DNA of 64,000 bases. Source: Leucogyrophana mollusca. Lineage: Eukaryota > Basidiomycota > Agaricomycetes > Boletales. Under the pieces are notes generated by a model. That model worked only from the letters and a program-made list of their open reading frames with translations, was not told the DNA's origin and searched no databases. The stretch lies in the NCBI GenBank assembly GCA_021014945.1, contig MU266394.1, positions 62,001 to 126,000 on the forward strand. The letters run 5' to 3'. Positions 13,201 through 24,057 of the stretch are shown in pieces (position 1 is the stretch's first letter; each line of letters opens with the position of its first letter). The translations under genes were made by a program, and so were the position numbers.

Positions 13201-16200
13201 TTTGCGGCGGTTCCTGAGAATGGTCGTGAAATCGATGGCTTGGACGACAAGTCTGAGCTGGCTCACCGTATCATGCTGGTCAACTTGTTGCGGATTCTAG
13301 GTGCTGTCAAGAACAAGAAGGCTTCCCGACACTTTGTAACCAGACCAACGCAAGTTATTCTACCGCTATCCCCCAACCACGGCCTCTTCGGAAACGATGG
13401 TCTCTATTCGGAGTCCAAGATTTCCCTTGAGACGTTGTTCAATCGCTGGAACTCGGAGAGCTGGGGTGAATACCTTTGCTTGGCCGGAGCTGTGATTGGG
13501 TACGACTCCCAACCATTTTGTTTTGCGCGCATTTGCTGACCACTCTTTAAGTTGGACTCGTGGCACGGGTCTGATGGACGCGACGAACATGGTTGCTCAT
13601 GAGGTGGAGAGCTATGGTGTTCGCACATTCTCAGCCAAAGAGATGGCTTTCAACATCCTCGGTCTCATGCATCCGTTACTCTTCAGCATCACGCAAGTGG
13701 AGCCCATCTGGGCTGATCTCAATGGCGGAATGGATCGCTTGCCTGATCTCGCCGACATCACTACTCGCATCCGAACCGGCCTCAACAAGAAGAGCGAGCT
13801 TCGTCGCGCGATTGCAAGAGACAATGCTCTCGACTTCACGGTGATCAACGGCGCGGAAGGAGAGCGCGTCTTGCAGACCGTCAACGTTGTTCCCCGTGCT
13901 AACTTCAAGTTCGACTTTCCCGCTTTGGAAGGCGCTTCCTCTCTCGAAGATCTGAAGAAGCTACGCGGCATTATCGACCTCGAAAAGGTGGTCGTTATTA
14001 CTGGCTTCGCCGAAGTTGGACCATGGGGTAGCTCCCGGACTAGGTGGGAGATGGAAGCGCGAGGAGAATTTACTATCGAAGGATGCATTGAGATGGCATG
14101 GTTGATGGGCTTCATCAAGCACTTCGATGGTCGTTTGAAGGACGGCTCTTTGCACGTTGGATGGGTGGATTCGAAATCGGGAGAGCCCGTGGATGACAAG
14201 GACGTCAGGGGTCGATATGAGAAGGAAATCTTGAGCCACGCTGGTGTTCGTTTGATTGGTGCGATGACAGGCTTCTGCCTCTCCCTTTTCTAACATGAAC
14301 TTCACTTTAGAGCCGGAGCTCTTCCGCGGCTATGATCCCAAAAAGAAGGTCTTTAACCAGGAGATTGAGCTTATCCACGACTTGGAGCCCATTGAAGTCG
14401 CTCAGTCTGAAGCCGAGAAGTTCAAGTACGAGCATGCCGAGAAATGCGATATCTGGAACGGCGAGGGAGATCAATGGTTTGTCAAATTCAAGAAAGGCGC
14501 TCGCGTGCTCGTTCCCAAGGCGTTCAAGTTCAGTCGGCTCGTCGCCGGTCAAGTTCCCACCGGGTGGGATGCTGGACGATATGGGATCCCTGCCGACATT
14601 ATCGCTCAAACTGATCGTGCCACGCTGTGGGCTCTTGTATGCACCGCTGAGGCCCTGAACATGTCCGGCATCACAGATCCTTACGAACTCTACAAGTACT
14701 TCCATCCTTCGGAAGTTGGCACTTGCGTTGGAAGTGGCATGGGAGGTACCGAGAGTCTGGCTAAAATGTTCAAGGATCGTCGAGAGGAGAAAGAAGTCCA
14801 GAACGATATCTTACAGGAGACGTAAGTTCACTTTTTAACTTCACATTTCTGGTACTCAACAACGAAACCTAGGTTTATCAACACCACTGCAGGGTGGATT
14901 AACCTCCTCCTTATGTCTTCCAGTGGCCCTGTTAAGATTCCAGTTGGTGCCTGGTAAGTCCATCATATTTGTGCAACTTAATTATCAAGCTGAGTTCTGC
15001 GCAGCGCAACCGCCCTCCAATCCCTTGAGATCGCGTGCGACACTCTTCTGTCTGGCAAGGCCAAGGTGATGATTGCAGGCGGCTTCGACGATATTAGTGA
15101 AGAGGGATCCTACGAATTCGCGAACATGAAGGCCACGAGCAACGCTGAGACCGAGTTTGCGATGGGCCGTGAGCCTACGGAAATGTCTCGTCCTGCCACT
15201 ACTACGCGCTCAGGAGTATGTCACCTTCATGATACCGCGGATCTGTACTAATCGATGATATCGCTGCCAGTTCATGGAGTCCCAGGGGACTGGGATTCAC
15301 ATCGTGATGAGCGCGAAGACCGCCATCGAGCTCGGCGCGCCCATCCGCGGAGTTCTCGCCTTCACGTCCACATCTACGTAGGTCATACCTCGCTCCGTGT
15401 TGATATCTTCTCTCATCCTATCATCCGTCTTCAGTGACAAAGCCGGCCGCTCTATCCCTGCTCCTGGTCGCGGCGCTCTCTCTGTTGCACGGGAACTACC
15501 CTCAAAGAACCCGCTACCCATTCTCAATCTCGAGTATCGTGCTCGCCAGATCGCCTTCAGGAGGAAACAAGTTACCGAGTGGCTCACTCACGAGCATGCC
15601 CAGCTCCGTGAAGAGCTCGATCTCCTCAAGTCCGAGGGCGAAAGTGTGGACGAAGATTACTTCTCATCTCGCGTGGCGGACATCGAGAAGGAGGCTCGGC
15701 GTCAAGAGAAGGAAGCTATGTCGACTTATGGCATGTTGGAGGGAACTGATGCTCGTGTATCACCTATGCGCCGTGCCCTTGCTGTATGGGGCTTGACCGC
15801 TGACGACATCGGCGTTCTTTCCATTCACGGTACCAGCACTGGGGCTAACGAGAAGAACGAAACGGAAATGTGGAACAACATCCTCGCGACGATGAGCCGG
15901 ACTCATGGGAACGCGGTGCCCGTCATGGCGCAGAAGAGCTTGCTCGGACATTCGAAAGGTGGTTCTGCTGCCTGGCAGATGGCGGGTCTGTTGCAGACGG
16001 TGAACACGGGCATCATTCCTGGCAACCGCAACAGCGAGTAAGTACGCCCCTTGTATGACGACGGGCAACTGGCTGACGAGTTCCTAGCAATATTGACGCG
16101 AGGTTTGAGGCTCACTACAACCTGATGTTCCCTTCGAAGTCTATTCATACGGACGGTATCCGCGCTGGTGTCATGGTGAGTGTTGTTGCTTGCGGCTTGC

Positions 16201-17058
16201 TCGCATCGTCTCATGTTTTGCACTGTACAGTCCTCGTTCGGTTTCGGCCAAGTCGGCGGTACTGCTGTTGTTGTTCACCCCCGCTACCTCTTCGGATCTC
16301 TGGAACCTTCCACATATGAGTCATACAGGGTTCGCAACCACGCTCGCGCCCAGGAAGCCTACAAGGTGATGACCGAAATGATGACATCCAACACACTCGT
16401 CCGGATCAAAGAAGGGCCGCCTTACACCCCTGAACTGGAGCAGGCCGTCCTGATGAACCCCATGGCGCGGGCGACGTTTGATCCCAAGACGGGCAGCTAC
16501 TCTTACCGGGCGGATCTCGACAAGTCTGTGCCACTCGACATCGCCAATGTCAAAACTGTGGCCAATGCTTTGGCATTGACTGGATCCGCTGCAGGCGTTG
16601 GCGTCGACCAAGGTTTGTACCGTCCGCCCTCGTCCATTTCATCCATGCTAACATTATCTCAACAGAGCTGATATCCTCCGTTCCGTCGTGGAACCTGACC
16701 TTTGTTGAACGGAACTTCACCGACGCTGAGGCTGCTTACTGCCGTTCTCAACCCTCCCCCCCTTCCTCTTTCGCCGCTCGTTGGGTGGGCAAGGAAGCCG
16801 TCTTCAAGTCACTGGGTGTGTCATCCAAGGGTGCTGCTGCAGCGATGAAAGACATCGAGATTCTCCCTAACGAGTCTGGCGTTCCTACTGTAACTCTCCA
16901 TGGGGAGGCCAAGGCTGCCGCTGCGAGTAGAGGTATCACACAGGTGTTGGTTTCCCTTAGTCATTCCGAGGTACGTCACAGTCGCCTTGATTAGTTTCGC
17001 GTCACTGACCGATTTCTCCCAGACTGTTGCGATTGCTTTTGCACAGGCCTCGTCATAA
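4219..17058 (+). CDS. FAS: Fused type I fatty acid synthase (beta + alpha in one polypeptide)
   Basis: Cytosolic synthase that builds C16/C18 acyl-CoA from acetyl- and malonyl-CoA. I rebuilt 21 exons: 4219-4299, 4355-5711, 5769-6072, 6124-7525, 7584-8501, 8558-9396, 9448-10312, 10365-10460, 10512-10713, 10761-12389, 12446-13499, 13552-14258, 14311-14821, 14873-14953, 15005-15215, 15271-15377, 15435-16037, 16088-16175, 16231-16612, 16666-16970 and 17023-17058. They total 11778 nt, or 3925 residues. Domains in order: acetyltransferase with GHSQG near residue 286; enoyl reductase; dehydratase with [12 protein letters not shown] near 1585; malonyl/palmitoyl transferase with GHSLGEY near 1831; a Pro/Ala linker; acyl carrier protein with the pantetheine Ser in LVGGKST near 2254; ketoreductase with LYSESK near 2884; ketosynthase with the VGACATAL cysteine near 3349; and a C-terminal phosphopantetheinyl transferase with [12 protein letters not shown]. 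The exon spanning 10761-12389 runs without a stop from the beta C-terminus into ACP, so the fusion is real. The intron at 8502-8557 has a GC donor. Confidence 0.97.
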
Positions 17059-17264
17059 ACATACATTTCCTCGCGTACTTTCTTTGATGCTGCAGCACGA
17101 TGTTACGATTTATATTTGTTGTTCCGCCAAGTGTTATCTTATGTTTCTCTCGAGCACTGTTGTAAAATACATGAGTATAATTCTGCAATAGGATCTTCAT
17201 TGTCTTTCTGTCTGCTGGATGCGATATCTTCGAATAAGGCTACCGGTATTCGCCCGAGTATGTA

Positions 17265-18284
17265 CTACGTAGGGGTAAGCACTTGGTAAAGTTGTTTCTC
17301 CACTACGTAGTCTGCAAGCGTGGGTGTAACTAGCCTCTTCCAGGTGTCGTCCCCAGCCCCGATCTTAGCTCTCACTTCGCTTGAGCTGAAAGCCTGCACA
17401 GTTTCTCCTATATCGATCATCGTGACGCGCTCAGTCTCAACAAATTCCCTCGCTGCGGTTAGAATTTTTCTCTCCACCTCGCGCTGTGCTTCGGCGTCGA
17501 TATCTGAAGACGTCCGCCGCGCACAAACTACACGACAGCCCTCCGCCTCAGGTGAAAAGAATGTGCGGAGGGCACAAGTCATTGCATCCTCGGATTGATA
17601 GTAGCGGGGTGAAATGAGCCGCGCTAAGGTGTCCATGCCCAGTAGGAAGGTCAGCTGGCATGGTGGATAGGCGTTAGTCGGTGACAAAATAGGCGGTGTA
17701 TCAGCGGTGGTATACGGTGGCGAGCGCAATGAGGATAAGCGAGTTTGTAAAAAATGCAAAAGAGAGCTTGATTTCCCGACGAACGTCGGTTCGTCTATGA
17801 TAGCAATAGCGACGTTGGGATTGCCAGAGTCACTGTCGGCCCCGTGAGATCCCGGGCCACTCCCGCTCGGGTTCGACATGTATCTGGATAACAGATACAT
17901 CATCTCAAGGCGTTGGACGTGCGTCGCATCTCCCGGTTTGAGTGATTTATCCGCATTACGAACAGACAAGAGAAGCATCTTCGCGTCATAGTCATCGTTT
18001 GGGTCGACAAATGTCGAGGCCGGTGAAGTCGCGTAGCGTGGTAGTGGAGCGTTCGCCAAAGCAAGATGGGCGAGAGTAGGGGGGTTGAAGGATGAGTCTA
18101 AGATGGATATGCGCAATGCAGGCTGGGTCTCAGCCTGAGACTGTCGCCGAATCGGAGGGTAAGGCCATTGGTCGTGAGAGGTGTAGACCAGTTCTACGCG
18201 GGACGCGCCCTGCTGGACGCGGTGGAGTAGGTTGAGAGCATTGCTTGTGAAAGAGACTGGCAATAATGATCTGGAAGGAATCAT
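17265..18284 (-). CDS. Nicotinamide mononucleotide adenylyltransferase-like protein
   Basis: Single-exon, 339-residue protein. The nucleotidyltransferase-fold signature ISILDSSFNPPTLAHLALA sits near residue 58-76. Its final TxxH corresponds to the (H/T)xGH nucleotide-binding motif of the superfamily. Further family features are FLLGMDTLARLISPRYY and the C-terminal AFSSSEVRAKI, which matches the SSTxVR-type motif. This pattern fits the fungal NMNAT-like group containing yeast Pof1 rather than the classic Nma1/Nma2 enzymes. The true substrate cannot be read from sequence. The gene ends 206 bp from the FAS stop (convergent). Its start is 184 bp from the DBP5 start (divergent), so the two probably share a promoter. 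Confidence 0.82.
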   Translation of the reverse strand: MIPSRSLLPVSFTSNALNLLHRVQQGASRVELVYTSHDQWPYPPIRRQSQAETQPALRISILDSSFNPPTLAHLALANAPLPRYATSPASTFVDPNDDYDAKMLLLSVRNADKSLKPGDATHVQRLEMMYLLSRYMSNPSGSGPGSHGADSDSGNPNVAIAIIDEPTFVGKSSSLLHFLQTRLSSLRSPPYTTADTPPILSPTNAYPPCQLTFLLGMDTLARLISPRYYQSEDAMTCALRTFFSPEAEGCRVVCARRTSSDIDAEAQREVERKILTAAREFVETERVTMIDIGETVQAFSSSEVRAKIGAGDDTWKRLVTPTLADYVVEKQLYQVLTPT

Positions 18285-18468
18285 GGGCTTCGACTTGGAG
18301 GTTCCAGCTGAAGGCGGCCCACTGGCACTATGGCGGCACGTTGGGAACAGTCGAGATAAGATAAGATAATATGAACATTACAGGCTCCGCTCGGCAACAC
18401 CCATGCCGCACCATGAACAACCTCGAACGTCTAGCAGCTGTACGACCTGCCATTAAAAGGATACAATC
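18285..18468. promoter_or_regulatory. Short bidirectional promoter, NMNAT-like gene / DBP5
   Basis: Only 184 bp separate the two divergent start codons, so both 5' leaders and core promoters must fit here. No clear TATA box was seen. Confidence 0.5.
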
Positions 18469-20420
18469 ATGGAGAAGGACGCGGATGGTTTTTATACTCC
18501 CAAACCCGAAAGTACGTTCATCCCCAACTTGTTCGTCGGAGTGATCTGATCGTCATCCGTAGCCTCCACTCCACTTGCGCCAACTGATGACAAGGAGGAG
18601 GTTAAACCAGCAGAGCCTGACCAATCAGGTGCGCCATTATCCCTCATACCACAACTGTTGTACTCAGGCCTTGGTTAAGCCAACACCGATCTCATTGCCT
18701 CGACATTCGAGGTGACGGTACGCTACCCTATTCTATTTCGACGCGTGCCACTCCCTGACATCCCAATAGGTCACGCTTGCAGATCAGCAAGCTGACCCGA
18801 ACTCCCCGTTATACAGCGCTAAAACATTCGAGGAGCTTGGCCTGTGTGTCTCTTTAGCTTCTTACTTCTGCCGCGAGTTGTTCACTGGCACATAGACATC
18901 AGGATCTCTTGAAGGGCTTATACGATCTTGGATTTTCGAAGCCTTCTAAAATCCAAGAACGCGCTTTGCCACTTCTACTCGCAAATCCGTGAGCTCAGTC
19001 TGATATACTGCCAAAATGCGAACGCTTACCTGTAGATCGTAGCGCCCAGAACATGATCGGGCAGTCGCAATCCGGGACGGGAAAAACAGCAGCATTTGTC
19101 CTCACGATGCTTAGTCGTGTAGACTTCTCCAAGAATAAAACCCAAGTACGCTTATTGTTTCGCTTACCCTCTACTTTCTCATCGATAGTCCAGGCACTTT
19201 GTCTCGCTCCTTCTCGAGAGCTTGCTCGACAAATCATGTCTGTCGTAGTTGCTATGGGCAAGTTTACCCCAGTCCAAACAGAATACGCGATCAAGGACAA
19301 TCTCCCCAAAGGTGCAACCCGGATCACCGCTCATATCGTTGTTGGCACCCCCGGAACAATGACCGATCTCCTGCGAAGAAAGGTGATCGACTCTTCTGAA
19401 GTAAAGGTTTTCGTGTTGGATGAGGCGGACAACATGCTTGATCAAGACGGTCTCGGAGAACAAACTCTCCGAGTAAAGAAGTGTGCCAAGGTTTACTGTT
19501 CGGTCGATGGATCATTGACATGCATATTCGTAGCATGCTTCCACGTTCGCAACCTCAGATCATCTTATTCTCCGCTACTTTCCCCGACCACGTGCGAAAT
19601 TTTGCGAACAAATTTGCACCCAACGCCAACAAGATCGAGCTCCAGAAGGAGGAGCTATCAGTGGAAGGCATCCGGCAGTTTTACATGGACTGCCAAAATG
19701 AAGAGCATAAATACGACATCCTGGTGTCGCTGTACCAACTTCTGACCATCGGACAAAGTATCATATTCTGTCAGGTATGAGCCGAACCTTCACTCTCGAA
19801 CATGTGTTTTCCCTGACGTATATGCAATCTACGCCAGCATCGGCATACTGCAGACAGAATCTCCCAACGGATGACGGCAGAAGGCCACAAAGTAGCTTCT
19901 CTTCATGGTGCCAAGGATGCCACTGAGCGAGACTCCATCATCGACAACTTCCGCGAGGGCCGCGAGAAAGTTCTCATCACGACCAATGTTATTGCGCGCG
20001 GGATCGACATTCTGCAAGTGAACATGGTTGTGAACTATGACCTGCCTTTGATGAACGAGCGGGGGAACGCGTCTGGGAACGACGGGAAACCGGACATTGA
20101 GACGTATATCCATCGTATTGGTAAGCGTTTTGTGGATTATTTGGGTCAAGTGGCACGGAAAGAAATTCAACATGTGGAAAAAACAGGTCGCACGGGTCGA
20201 TTTGGCCGTAAAGGAATATCGATAAATTTTGTGCATGACCACGGGACGTGGAAGCAAATGGAGGAGATCGAGAAAGCCCTCGGCAAGAAAATCATCCGGA
20301 TAGAGACGAACGATTTGGACGAGATGGAAGAGGTATGTCATTTCTTCGCGTCTAGGGGTCTTAGGGCAGTCTCACTAATATTCACCTACTCGATAGAAAA
20401 TGAAGAAAGCGTTGAAATGA
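18469..20420 (+). CDS. DBP5: DEAD-box ATP-dependent RNA helicase DBP5 (DDX19)
   Basis: Helicase that remodels mRNPs on the cytoplasmic face of the nuclear pore and so drives mRNA export. The eleven exons are 18469-18511, 18563-18628, 18680-18717, 18770-18843, 18896-18988, 19043-19145, 19194-19480, 19534-19774, 19838-20120, 20187-20332 and 20397-20420. They total 1398 nt, or 465 residues. Helicase motifs in order: Q-motif [13 protein letters not shown]; motif I SQSGTGKT; Ia PSRELARQI; motif [11 protein letters not shown]; motif III SATF; motif IV IIFCQ; motif V ARGID; motif [15 protein letters not shown]. The Dbp5-specific pieces [14 protein letters not shown] and [13 protein letters not shown] separate it from eIF4A. 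The last exon has only 24 nt (KMKKALK). It converges on P450 A. Confidence 0.95.
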
Positions 20421-20717
20421 ACGATGTTGGACGTCTTTACCAGGCACCTTGTAATTCTTTGTATATTCTTACGGCCCACTCCTTTAATTGACCCCAAGCA
20501 GTTTTGTCGGTCGCCGCGTTAAGGCTGATAGACAATTTTGGCCACCGCTCAGCAAGTCCAGGTAACGGCATCCCATACACTCTGCGCCTCAAACCGGTGG
20601 ATCCATAAACTTTCTTCAGACAATATTAGCCCGTACAAGCAAATTAGAAGGGAGATGCTCATCGACTCCTTGCCACCAATGAATACGTATTCGGTCACCG
20701 CGTCGCTGATACTCGTC
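20421..20717. other. Convergent 3' spacer DBP5 / P450 A
   Basis: These 297 bp lie between two stop codons on opposite strands. They should hold both 3' UTRs and polyadenylation signals. No other feature is recognised. Confidence 0.5.
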
Positions 20718-22971
20718 TCACACACCATCACTCGAACGAATTAAGTTGATCAACGCTTCCCTGTCCAGCCCAGGAATCCTTGGAACGATGCGGCACGGGA
20801 AACGAGGATAACTAGGCGCAGCAGAATTGGAATGAAATGGCTCGAATCAGAGCAAGCAATTACTTACGAGGTCAACCCGGATGTCCATTGAGGATGCACA
20901 TCCATGTCGTTCCCTGCTTGATCTTTGCATTTCATGAACTTGAAAACGGTTAACATAGAGACCATCCCAGCCCAAAGCGATGCGTCTGCTAAATGTCGAC
21001 CTGGACAAATCTGCTTTCTTTGAGCGAGGGGTGAAGTAAAAATCATTCGCCAGAACAAACCCGTCTTCCGAACCCAAAGCTGTGAACAACCGTGTCGTCT
21101 TTCAGCTCTCCGTCTGCGTTGATGAACCGCTCCGGCACGAATTCGGAGGCGTTTGGATACTTGGCTTCATCACGGGACATCCCCCTACGCACCAACCACC
21201 CATCAGTAAGAGATGTACTAGCTGTCAATTTACTGATACTGAAACATACCATGCATTTGGGATCAAGATGGCTCCTGTAATGATCTAAGCCTCCTCGGAA
21301 GCATGTAAACTAAAGTCACATTCGCACCTTGAGGAATGCGATACCCCTCGTATACATCCGCCACGCCGGCGACACGAGGCATCCCTGTTCACAAGGGGAT
21401 CATCAGGATGGAAACCCAAGCAAGGAAATACCAGTATTTACCAAGCGGTACCACAGGGAACCACCGGAGTGTTTCGCGAAGGATCGCGTCAACGTAAGGT
21501 AGGGAGGGCCGGTCGGTGAAATCCGGGAGCCTGGCGTTTCCAACCACCAAGTCGATTTCTGCTTGAGCTTTCTCTTGCACTCGTGGATTAAGCACCATCA
21601 TCAGCACAAAAACCAGCAATGTCGACGCGGTCTAAAACTTTGATCAGGACTACCAATCAACGTAAGGTGACATGGCACTGACAGTTTCTGCGCCAGCTGA
21701 AAGTAAGGCCCGTTGTGAATCCTGAACAAGAAATTTCACGAAGCTCGGGGGGTGCTTACCGACGAAAGCGGTGGCTGCAGAGTCTTTGAGAGCCTTCTCA
21801 AGTAAGATTCGTTGAGACCCGGTCTCATCTTCTAGTTTTGTCTCAGATACCATGCACCGCCCAGCTGTGCCTGCTGCCTGCTCCACATTCAGAACTGAGC
21901 ATCATTGCGGTTACAATGCTTACGATGCTTTTCACAGCGTATTGATAAGGCATGTCTACCATATCATCCGAGTATTTCTGGGAAAGGGTGGCTTCATTTT
22001 TCACAGATCCTGGGAACCAGTCAGGAAGATGGAGGACTGGGTGTTGTATGTAAATCAAACTCTTCGGTCAGGGTCGGGGAAGGCTTACGGATTGGCAAGA
22101 CGCCGAGAAGGGCTGCCTTTTCAGGTGTCATAAACTTAATGGCCAAGTCCAATGCCCTTTCGACAATATGCACCAGGGGATCATGACTAGGTGCGGTTTC
22201 GTAGTCATACGTCGCAGACATGATGATGGAGGCGGCAAGACTGCGTCAATTAATTGTTAGTTTAGATGAGGTTAGATGCAAAAGACACTGACGTCTGTAT
22301 ATGAGAGACGAGCTCTACACCTTGGACATCGCAGTCATGAAACTGAGATTTATCCCCTAGGATATCGATACACAGCTGACGTGCTTTGCGAAGCTGCATT
22401 GGACGAAAGTAGGCAACCGCGTTTTCTCGGAAAGCTTGGTGTAGGCACCTTCGGTGCAAGCGCCATTGGTCTGCGTACGGTTGAAATCCGGTATTGTAAT
22501 CCCACCCGAATCTGGGCAGCGATGAGGGATCACGATCAGCGAAGCCAACCTAGAGGCATAATAGGGGTTGAGTGCATACGGTAAGATAGTAGCCAGCCGC
22601 GGCCTATCGGAGTAGTTGTGTGAGCGCTTCTCCATGAGAGCTTTCGCTACGTTTTCTGAATTGATGATAATAACTTCCTGCCCAAATGCACGACTGTAGA
22701 CAATATTGCCTCGGGTGGAGATCAGCGGGTTGTCTGGGAATGGCGGAATGAACCGACCGTAGGTGGCACCCCACTGTGTGTACGTTACCCAAGGCTCGTC
22801 GGTTTTGATATTCAGGATATTACCCAACAAAGGTAGCGGCGTAGGCCCTGGAGGCAGTGGCGGTGGTTCTAAGCCATTTTTCTTCTTTTTGAGCAGGTGG
22901 TTGAAAATCAGGAGACCAGAAGCGACAAGAATGAACCCCACGACATGTCTATCGGCCATCCAGAGTGCCAT
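20718..22971 (-). CDS. Cytochrome P450 A (E-class, OrdA-like)
   Basis: Haem-thiolate monooxygenase, anchored in the ER membrane by the N-terminal segment VVGFILVASGLLIF; substrate unknown. Thirteen exons: 22971-22758, 22709-22580, 22511-22293, 22240-22089, 22036-21924, 21877-21760, 21696-21683, 21631-21442, 21384-21328, 21274-21250, 21184-21051, 21000-20868, 20811-20718. They total 1593 nt, or 530 residues. Motifs: PPGPTPLPLLGN; I-helix AGAETTAS; ExxR in ILRETLRW; PERF; and the haem loop. The haem loop can be spliced two ways, giving FGFGRRVCSGRH with a GC donor at 21050, or FGFGRRICPGRH with exon ends at 21061 and 21010. Both keep frame. A start at 23046 is also open, but a TATA-like element at 23026-23033 favours 22971. 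The 14-nt exon 21696-21683 carries part of the oxygen-binding motif. It is more diverged than P450 B and C but shares most exon sizes with them. Confidence 0.9.
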
Positions 22972-24057
22972 GTTGTCTGAGAGATCTGAGAGATGCAGGG
23001 GTCGAAGTAGCATCCAGTTTCCATGATATATATGCTGGAACGGCACCTCTCTTATGGGAAATGAGAGTATAAAGGAAGCGAAAGTGCACCCGTGATCTGT
23101 TTCGATGGTCCGAGCAGACCGTTAATCCGATTGTTTCGCGTCCGTTCCGCAACTGTGTTAGCTTGGACCGCAAGCAGGTTCCGATGGAAACATGGGTCCA
23201 ATGGTTGCACTCAATGCACGTGAGTATAGCTACCAACAATCCGAACAGTCAGCAGGGTATCGTGGCTGCTCCGACTTCGAGATTAGATCGGATATGAAAC
23301 CCAGGCTGTGATCAAGAGCTCTTGCATATTGCTGTTCGTCCTGAAACCTCCAACGCGCAAAACGACAGTGTAGACGCCTGGGCCATGACCGACGCAAAGA
23401 TGACCCAAAAGCCCGCTGCCTCCTCCGTAACATTCCGCTTCCTTCGCCCTGCCTGTCAGACGGCATCACACGCGGGGTCACATTAGACACCCGTATACGT
23501 CTACCAGTCGGCGGCGCAGCCATCCCCGCCACCGCGTGAAACGCGAAGGAGACGCTGAGAAATTTCTTGAACATTATGGTGGTCGTGCACAACCGACTTT
23601 TCACGGGTGGTATCCACCCCTAGGTCACGTGACATTCTGATCCGTTTGCCCTCATCATGGCTCAGAAGGTCGAGGCTGACATCTCGGTAAGAACTCCGTC
23701 TCCGCATGTAAGCACTTGTCATGAATATCAATGTTTCGTTGACATTGGGTAACTAACTTAGCAGCCGCCATACACAAAGTAGCAAAACCGGCCCCATAAT
23801 CTCTTCACCTGCCATGCCAGGGCCAGATCTACTACTACTAGTAGCACATAGAGGGACAACAGGACACAATCGCATGTCTCGGACATCGCATAGATATATC
23901 AGAACGAATACCTAAGTGGTAGCACATGGTCGGTGAGCGGTAAATTTGTGCAGGATGTGAACTGTACAGTCACTCGACAATTCATACACCTATAGGTCGG
24001 CAACAGTCCATCTAGACCTCGCGTAAAAAAACACGATCAAGGTTCAACCTTCAACCT
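22972..24057. other. Intergenic region, P450 A promoter and CorA-like 3' side
   Basis: About 1.1 kb lies between the P450 A start and the stop of the CorA-like gene, both on the minus strand. It contains CACGTG boxes at 23217-23222 and 23626-23631. Short ORFs here have no recognisable domain. Confidence 0.5.
23026..23033 (-). promoter_or_regulatory. TATA-like element of P450 A
   Basis: The stretch TATATATC on the minus strand lies about 55-60 bp upstream of the ATG at 22971 and downstream of the alternative ATG at 23046. This supports the shorter protein start. Confidence 0.4.

Noticed and set aside
22972..23046. Longer N-terminus for P450 A starting at ATG 23046.
   Set aside because: It lies upstream of the TATA-like element at 23026-23033 and adds residues unlike a P450 membrane anchor. 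The ATG at 22971 is preferred, but the longer form is not disproved.
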